Below are positions 60,188 through 64,000 of a stretch of DNA of 64,000 nucleotides, piece by piece. Position numbers and translations under genes: made by a program. Position 1 is the stretch's first letter. Every line of letters starts with the position of its first letter. The notes beneath the pieces are model-generated. The model was not told where the DNA came from and did no database searches. It worked only from the letters and a program-made list of their open reading frames with translations. The stretch is taken from positions 1 through 64,000 of the forward strand of contig NZ_RKLO01000005.1 of assembly GCF_004011825.1 (NCBI RefSeq), given 5' to 3'. This stretch comes from Rhodococcus xishaensis. Lineage in GTDB: Bacteria > Actinomycetota > Actinomycetes > Mycobacteriales > Mycobacteriaceae.

Positions 60188-60289
60188 ATGAATTACATAT
60201 TCATCAATCGTGTGCTAGACGTTCCATTGGAGGTGTGGACGCTTGCGTTCGGGCCCCGCATTGGATTATCTCTGCCATTCGCGTTCTAG
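60188..60289 (+). CDS. Array microORF f
   Basis: 33 aa from ATG; weaker Shine-Dalgarno (AAAGAAG). Hydrophobic MNYIFI, NRVLDVPLEVWTLAFGPR, C-terminal LSLPFAF. Close duplicate of microORF b. Confidence 0.45.
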   Translation: MNYIFINRVLDVPLEVWTLAFGPRIGLSLPFAF

Positions 60290-60645
60290 ATGTTCCGTTG
60301 GAGGACTGCACGTTTGGGCTCCCCTGCCAGCGAGCTGCGGTCCCCGGGTCGAACGGAGCGCAGCAACACCGATTGAGGGCCAGTGTGACAGGCCCCCGCC
60401 TCGCACTCTCCCCGGTTGACTCGAGAAGGAGGTTGACGGCTGGGTGTTCTGTTGCAGAAGTTGATGTTTGGACCGGCCATTCGCACGTGTGCGATCGACG
60501 ACCGTGGGCTCTACTGTCCGTGAGCTGTGGTCTCGCGCTTCGAGCGTAGCGCAGCGATAGCGATTGAGGGCAGCGCGACAGTCCGCAGTACGGCGCGCGC
60601 AAGCGCGCCCCCGCCTCTCGCTCTCCTCGGAACAGGAAGTGGACT

Positions 60646-60735
60646 GTGATCTACAACACATTTGTCAATCGTGTGCTGGACGTTGCATTGGAGGAGTGGA
60701 CGTCGTTCGTGATCGGACCCCGTATTGGACTATAG
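60646..60735 (+). CDS. Array microORF g
   Basis: 29 aa from GTG after AGGAAG. VIYNTFV, then NRVLDVALEEWTSFVIGPR and IGL before TAG. Directly followed by the second-type motif that would read L-L-E-E-C-T-F-G-L-P-C-R and stop. Confidence 0.45.
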   Translation: MIYNTFVNRVLDVALEEWTSFVIGPRIGL

Positions 60736-60958
60736 GTGTTCTGTTGGAGGAGTGCACATTTGGGCTCCCCTGCAGGTGAGCTGCGGTCCCGTGCTTCGAA
60801 CGGAGCGCAGCAACACCGATTGAGGGCAGTGGCTATTCGGAAGTTTGGTTCGCGCGTCAGGGGCCAGGGTTACAGAGACGCCCGACGGCCGGTTCGCAGT
60901 CGAGATCACGCGCATCCCCACACGCAATCTGACCAACAGAAGTCGGCTGTCAGGTGAT

Positions 60959-60994
60959 CTGCCGCCGCATCCATAGTGTCGATGGCGGCGGCAG
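60959..60994 (-). terminator. Terminator-like hairpin after the amidase gene
   Basis: CTGCCGCCGCATC and GATGGCGGCGGCAG form a long GC-rich stem with one bulge around a 9-base loop. Located about 80 bases after the amidase stop on the minus strand and also at the right border of the repeat array. Confidence 0.65.
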
Positions 60995-61075
60995 TCGCGT
61001 CCCCGTCGGTCTCACCGGCGAGTTTCGCCTCTGCGAAGGCGGCGTCGACCCAGCAGCAACGACTCATCTACCGGC

Positions 61076-62473
61076 TCAGACAGGGGGGCGCCGAAGATGC
61101 CAGTCGGTTGCACTCTGGAAGGCGCTTCCCGCTCTGGCCAGGAGGAGCTCGTCGAGGTGGCGCGCCACGAGTTGAAAGCCGATCGGCACGCCGGCGCCGT
61201 CGAAGCCGCCCGGCAGGGTGATCGTCGGATTTCCGGAAAAGTTGAACGGGGCGGTGTACCGGAAGACGTTCGGCAGGTCGTCGGAGCTGTACAGCAGCTG
61301 TGCGAAGCGATCGAGCGTCAAGTCCGCCACGGGCAGGACAGGAAGAACAACTAGGTCAAGATCCTCGAAGTGTGCCTCGAACGTGCCCGAGAAGACTCGC
61401 CTCTCGTCTTCGATACGGGCTATATCTATGCCCGACACTGCGTACGCGGAACCCAGGAGCTCCCGTATCCACCGACCGTACTCTCCGGCCCGCGACGGAA
61501 ACGTCTCTTCGTGCACGACTGCCGCCTCTGGCCCCGCGTAAGCGCCCCATCCGGCTGCCAACCCCATCGTGGACGGCAGCGACACCTGGCAAACGTCCGC
61601 GCCCAGGCTCTCGAACGTTGCCAGCGCATCGCGAAAAACCTCCGCCACCGGTGGCTCGACCACGTCGAACGTAGCCGTGGGGTCGAACCCGATCCGGATT
61701 CCTTGCATGTCCGACGGAGCCACGGCGTAGTCGGGCACCTCCGCTCTGACGGCGGTCGGATCGTTCACGTCGGGCCCGGCGATGGCTCGCAGCACGTGGT
61801 AGGCGTCCTCGGCGCTTCGCGCCATCGGCCCGACAGTGTCCAGCGACGGCGCCATCGCGAACACGCCATGGACGCTGACGCGTCCCCATGTCGGCTTGAT
61901 GCCGGTGACTGCGTTCATGGTGCTCGGGGTGCGGATCGAGCCGCCTGTGTCGCTACCGAGGCTGGCCGTACACATCCCGGCTGCGGTCGCGACGGCTGAG
62001 CCGCTGGAGGACGCTCCGGCCCAGTAGCTCGCGTTCCACGGGTTCACAACCGCCGGAAAGTCGGGGTGGTACTCGCCTCCGGCAGCCTCGCACAGGTTCA
62101 GCTTCCCGAGCAGCACTGCTCCGGCACGACGCAGGCGAGAAACGACCGTTGCGTCGAAGGCGGGTATGAAGTTTCGGTGGATTGACATACCAGCGGTGGT
62201 CGGAATGCCCTCTGTGTAGACAAGGTCCTTCACGCCAATCGGAATGCCGTGAAGGGGTCCCCGGTGTTCGCCGCGGGAGAGCTCCTCCTCGGCTCGCTGT
62301 GCGTCGGCGAGAGCACTCTCGGCCAAGACCGTCAGGTAGGCCTCGAGATCAGGGTTGAGCCGATCGATACGCTCCAAGTGGGCTCGGGTCACCTCAACTG
62401 GCGACAATGCCCCGCTGCCGAAGTCCCGGGAAAGATCGGAGATCGAGGCGTAGCACAGATCGATTTCTTCCAT
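61076..62473 (-). CDS. Amidase signature family hydrolase
   Basis: 465 aa. The Ser-cisSer-Lys triad is visible: GIPIGVKDLVYTEGIPTTAG (lysine), YWAGASSSGSAVATAAG (cis-serine) and LGSDTGGSIRTPSTMNAVTG (nucleophile serine). It lacks the full GatCAB context, so it is a stand-alone amidase hydrolysing an unknown amide rather than GatA. It follows the methyltransferase gene by 55 bp on the same strand and may be co-transcribed with it. Confidence 0.93.
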   Translation of the reverse strand: MEEIDLCYASISDLSRDFGSGALSPVEVTRAHLERIDRLNPDLEAYLTVLAESALADAQRAEEELSRGEHRGPLHGIPIGVKDLVYTEGIPTTAGMSIHRNFIPAFDATVVSRLRRAGAVLLGKLNLCEAAGGEYHPDFPAVVNPWNASYWAGASSSGSAVATAAGMCTASLGSDTGGSIRTPSTMNAVTGIKPTWGRVSVHGVFAMAPSLDTVGPMARSAEDAYHVLRAIAGPDVNDPTAVRAEVPDYAVAPSDMQGIRIGFDPTATFDVVEPPVAEVFRDALATFESLGADVCQVSLPSTMGLAAGWGAYAGPEAAVVHEETFPSRAGEYGRWIRELLGSAYAVSGIDIARIEDERRVFSGTFEAHFEDLDLVVLPVLPVADLTLDRFAQLLYSSDDLPNVFRYTAPFNFSGNPTITLPGGFDGAGVPIGFQLVARHLDELLLARAGSAFQSATDWHLRRPPV

Positions 62474-62528
62474 TTCCTCACCCCCACTACCTCACTATCG
62501 CGCAGCTATGGGCAGGTGCCGTACCGCG

Positions 62529-63278
62529 TCACTCCCGGACACACTCCATGACGACCGCGGGTGGATAGTTCAGGTAGTCGTCCCAGTAGTCGCCTTCGTC
62601 GCCGGCCTCGGGCGCGGGCGACAGTTCGGGCATGTGCACCGCGAAATCACGGAAGCCAGCATCACGGAAAGCTGATTCGTACGCGTCGATCGGCAGGTAG
62701 TAGTTGTCGATGACAAGGGGGGAATCACCCAGGAGTGCCGTCAACTGGATCGGTGCTCCCTCGAACACGGACTCGGCCAGCTCTATCTCGAATCCGTACT
62801 TGCGGTAGTTGGGCACCTGCCCAAACGAGTACAAGTCCGGATTGGTGGTGATGGTGACGAACCGTCCTCCCGACTTGACGCGGCACGCCAATCCGCGACA
62901 CATGCGCCCAAGTTCGTCGCGGTCTCGCGCGTACATCAGCAGGTAAGCGGCGACCGCGACGTCGAAATCCTGTTGCGGCACAACCGAGCGGGCGTCGGCA
63001 ACGATGTATTCGATGCCCAGCGGCTCCCGCTCCTCCTGTTTTCGGGCCAGGCCGATCATTTTCTCGGAAATGTCTAGCCCCACCATGGGGGCCGCACCGG
63101 CCCGGCGCAAGATTCGGGTGAAATCCCCGGAACCGCACGCGACATCGAGAACCTTTTTGCCCTTCACGTCGCCGACGTGCTTCAGGAACGAATACGCCTC
63201 GATTCGGGATCGGACAGGAAAGGTCTTGGTCTTCTCGTACTTCTCGGCGATGAGGCCTTCGTTGTAGTCGGTGACCAT
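62529..63278 (-). CDS. Class I SAM-dependent methyltransferase
   Basis: 249 aa. SAM motif VLDVACGSGDFTRILRRAGA, VGLDISEKMIGLARKQEERE, IEYIVADARSVVPQQDFDVA, YLLMYARDRDELGRMCRGLA. Methyltransf_25/ToxA-like small-molecule methyltransferase; substrate unknown. ATG 63278 has GGGGGG 4-9 nt upstream; two further ATGs lie upstream in frame. The neighbouring amidase may act on the same compound. Confidence 0.9.
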   Translation of the reverse strand: MVTDYNEGLIAEKYEKTKTFPVRSRIEAYSFLKHVGDVKGKKVLDVACGSGDFTRILRRAGAAPMVGLDISEKMIGLARKQEEREPLGIEYIVADARSVVPQQDFDVAVAAYLLMYARDRDELGRMCRGLACRVKSGGRFVTITTNPDLYSFGQVPNYRKYGFEIELAESVFEGAPIQLTALLGDSPLVIDNYYLPIDAYESAFRDAGFRDFAVHMPELSPAPEAGDEGDYWDDYLNYPPAVVMECVRE

Positions 63279-63437
63279 GCTGCCCCCCATGGTTGTCATG
63301 CGGCCGCGTCGGGCACGCATCCCCGCAGCACGCGACAGTCTCTCCGAGAGTTTACGCGCGGTGCGCTGTCACGTCTTGATGCCAGCAGAGCAAGTTCTCA
63401 CACGACCTCTTTGGAAGCGCTTGTCTGGTCGAACGAG

Positions 63438-64000
63438 CTAGGCCCGAACCATTAGTGGCGGCGGACGGGAGCGAACCAGATGCCGGGGAGACACCCGCTC
63501 GCGAATCTGCCCGCGAATCCGGTCTTTCAGGCCTTCGGCTAGTTCCGTGCCGCCCAACAGAACCGCGACGAGCGGCATCCAATGTGCGCCGTCCGCAAGA
63601 TCCACGCCGACCACCAACGCGTCCGCGATCTCTGGAATCTTGTCCAACGTGGAAAGTGTCCGCACTTCCCATTCGGATTCCGTGGCGGTTCAGATGGAAT
63701 CAGATTTCCCGTGCATTGGAACGGCGCCCCTTTCGGTGATCGTGGTCCAGGCGCCATGGCGCCACACACCGGGGAAGAAGACGAAATAGACTTCGCGGTA
63801 ACGCTTTCCGTCCGGAGCGTGCACACTTTGGCGCCGAACCGATAGTCGTCCGCGGTATCACTATATTCTCTTCGAGTTGACCGAGCCGAGCGTGTGCGGC
63901 GGGCGCGGAGCAGTCCTGTCCACACGCCAGGTAACCGCCGACGCGATTGCGCACCCCGACATCCTTCTCACTCCCTGTCCCTCTACGCCGTTCTCACTCG
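63438..64000 (-). pseudogene. Decayed acetoacetyl-CoA synthetase pseudogene (runs off right edge)
   Basis: Fragments in shifting frames line up in order with the intact protein at 5994-8009. From the right: VGGYLACGQDCSAPAAHARL (a deletion joins two parts of the intact sequence), then ADDYRFGAKV, a second large deletion, DGKRYREVYFVFFPGVWRHG, MHGKSDSI followed by an in-frame TGA, LNRHGIRMGSADTFHV in another frame, and IPEIADALVVGVDLADGAHW to SPRHLVRSR before the stop at 63438. At least two frameshifts and two deletions are seen. Clearly non-functional; it continues beyond the window. Confidence 0.88.

Larger units (their letters stand above)
58330..60609 (+). ncRNA. Recurring GNRA-capped hairpins in the array leaders (candidate structured RNA)
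   Basis: Seven units carry a G+C-rich hairpin before the Shine-Dalgarno sequence. It is perfect (GGCGCGC-GCAA-GCGCGCC) at 58540-58557 and 60592-60609. At 58330-58347 and 59849-59866 it has one mismatch, with loops GCAA and GTGA, both of the GNRA class. It is more decayed at 58767-58784 (loop ACAA), 59615-59632 and about 60135-60150. Three units (58995, 59325, 60332) lack it by a clean deletion between ACAGGCC and CCGCC. The changes seen are mostly mismatches, not compensating pairs, so selection for the fold is suggested but not proven. The span given covers the first to last hairpin. Confidence 0.45.
58283..60832 (+). repeat. Array of about ten degenerate tandem units (190-330 bp) with leader, hairpin and microORF
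   Basis: Units are anchored by GAGCTGCGG-like starts at 58467, 58677, 58995, 59325, 59545, 59779, 60065, 60332, 60522 and 60778, plus a partial unit before 58467. A typical unit has, in order: a potential hairpin GCTGCG...CGCAGC; ACACCGATTGAGGGCAGCG; TGACAGGCCGCGG; in some units a hairpin GGCGCGC-GCAA-GCGCGCC; CCTCTCGCTCCCC; GGTTGACTCGAGAAGGAGG (Shine-Dalgarno); a tiny ORF; then a second, ORF-like motif ending near the next GAGCTG. Copies differ by many substitutions and by block indels. Bounded by the Imm5-like gene and the amidase terminator. No transposase, no CRISPR-like spacing. I do not recognise it. Confidence 0.9.

Noticed and set aside
58283-60832. CRISPR array
   Set aside because: Units are 190-330 bp, diverged, and lack short identical repeats with unique spacers; no cas genes are present.
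58283-60832. Insertion sequence or transposon remnant
   Set aside because: No transposase fragment, no terminal inverted repeats and no target duplication were seen at the borders.

Overview
The window is high-GC DNA from a mycolic-acid actinomycete, most likely Rhodococcus or a close relative in Nocardiaceae. The evidence is a mycofactocin cluster, a KstR-type steroid control site in front of a kshB gene, EspC/WXG100-like small proteins, a DUF3558-type lipoprotein and the str operon order rpsL-rpsG-fusA-tuf. Most genes lie on the minus strand. No tRNA, rRNA, transposase or CRISPR array was seen.

Layout. 1-4597: the N-terminal part of a large nonribosomal peptide synthetase (C-A-PCP-C, continuing off the left edge). 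5033-5788: a GntR/FadR regulator. 5994-14160: a six-gene leucine/isovalerate operon (accD1, accA1, acyl-CoA dehydrogenase, MaoC hydratase, CitE-type lyase, acetoacetyl-CoA synthetase). A divergent TetR gene faces it, with two tandem operator-like sites between. 14949-16107: two small membrane protein genes. 16216-23393: ethanolamine use (permease, EutB, EutC), an acetaldehyde-type dehydrogenase with its DUF779 partner, and a GAF-domain regulator.

23464-42783: a mycofactocin locus in two blocks. mftG-mftF-mftE lie at 23464-27105. Three redox enzyme genes, mftD, mftC, mftB and mftA, with divergent mftR and mftM, lie at 33453-42783. Between the blocks is about 6.3 kb of unrelated genes: an isochorismatase-fold protein without the usual cysteine, a truncated MarR gene, a flotillin/NfeD pair, a secreted protein, a three-gene EspC/WXG-like cassette and a membrane protein. 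42919-47461: kshB and a ferredoxin reductase gene, each behind a perfect KstR-type palindrome, with an SPW membrane protein, a TetR regulator and a glutamate-racemase-like protein between them. 47585-50126: a five-gene Asp23/alkaline-shock membrane operon. 50181-56012: a SnoaL-like/LysR pair, then tuf, fusA, rpsG and rpsL. 56341-57786: a lipoprotein, a small protein and an orphan Imm5-like immunity protein.

58283-60832 is the most unusual part: about 2.5 kb of roughly ten degenerate tandem units of 190-330 bp. A typical unit has a conserved leader, a hairpin that may be capped by a GNRA-type loop, a strong Shine-Dalgarno sequence and a tiny ORF with the peptide core N-R-V-L-G-V-x-L-E-E-W-T-F. 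I do not recognise this family. It could be a microprotein array, a structured-RNA array or a type I toxin-like array, and this is the best candidate here for something undescribed. The right end holds an amidase, a methyltransferase and a decayed second copy of acetoacetyl-CoA synthetase.

How the genes fit together: one operon oxidises leucine-derived acyl-CoA to acetyl-CoA and acetoacetate. The ethanolamine block turns ethanolamine into acetaldehyde and then acetate. The mycofactocin block makes a peptide-derived redox cofactor together with candidate partner oxidoreductases. The two KstR sites tie part of the locus to sterol catabolism.
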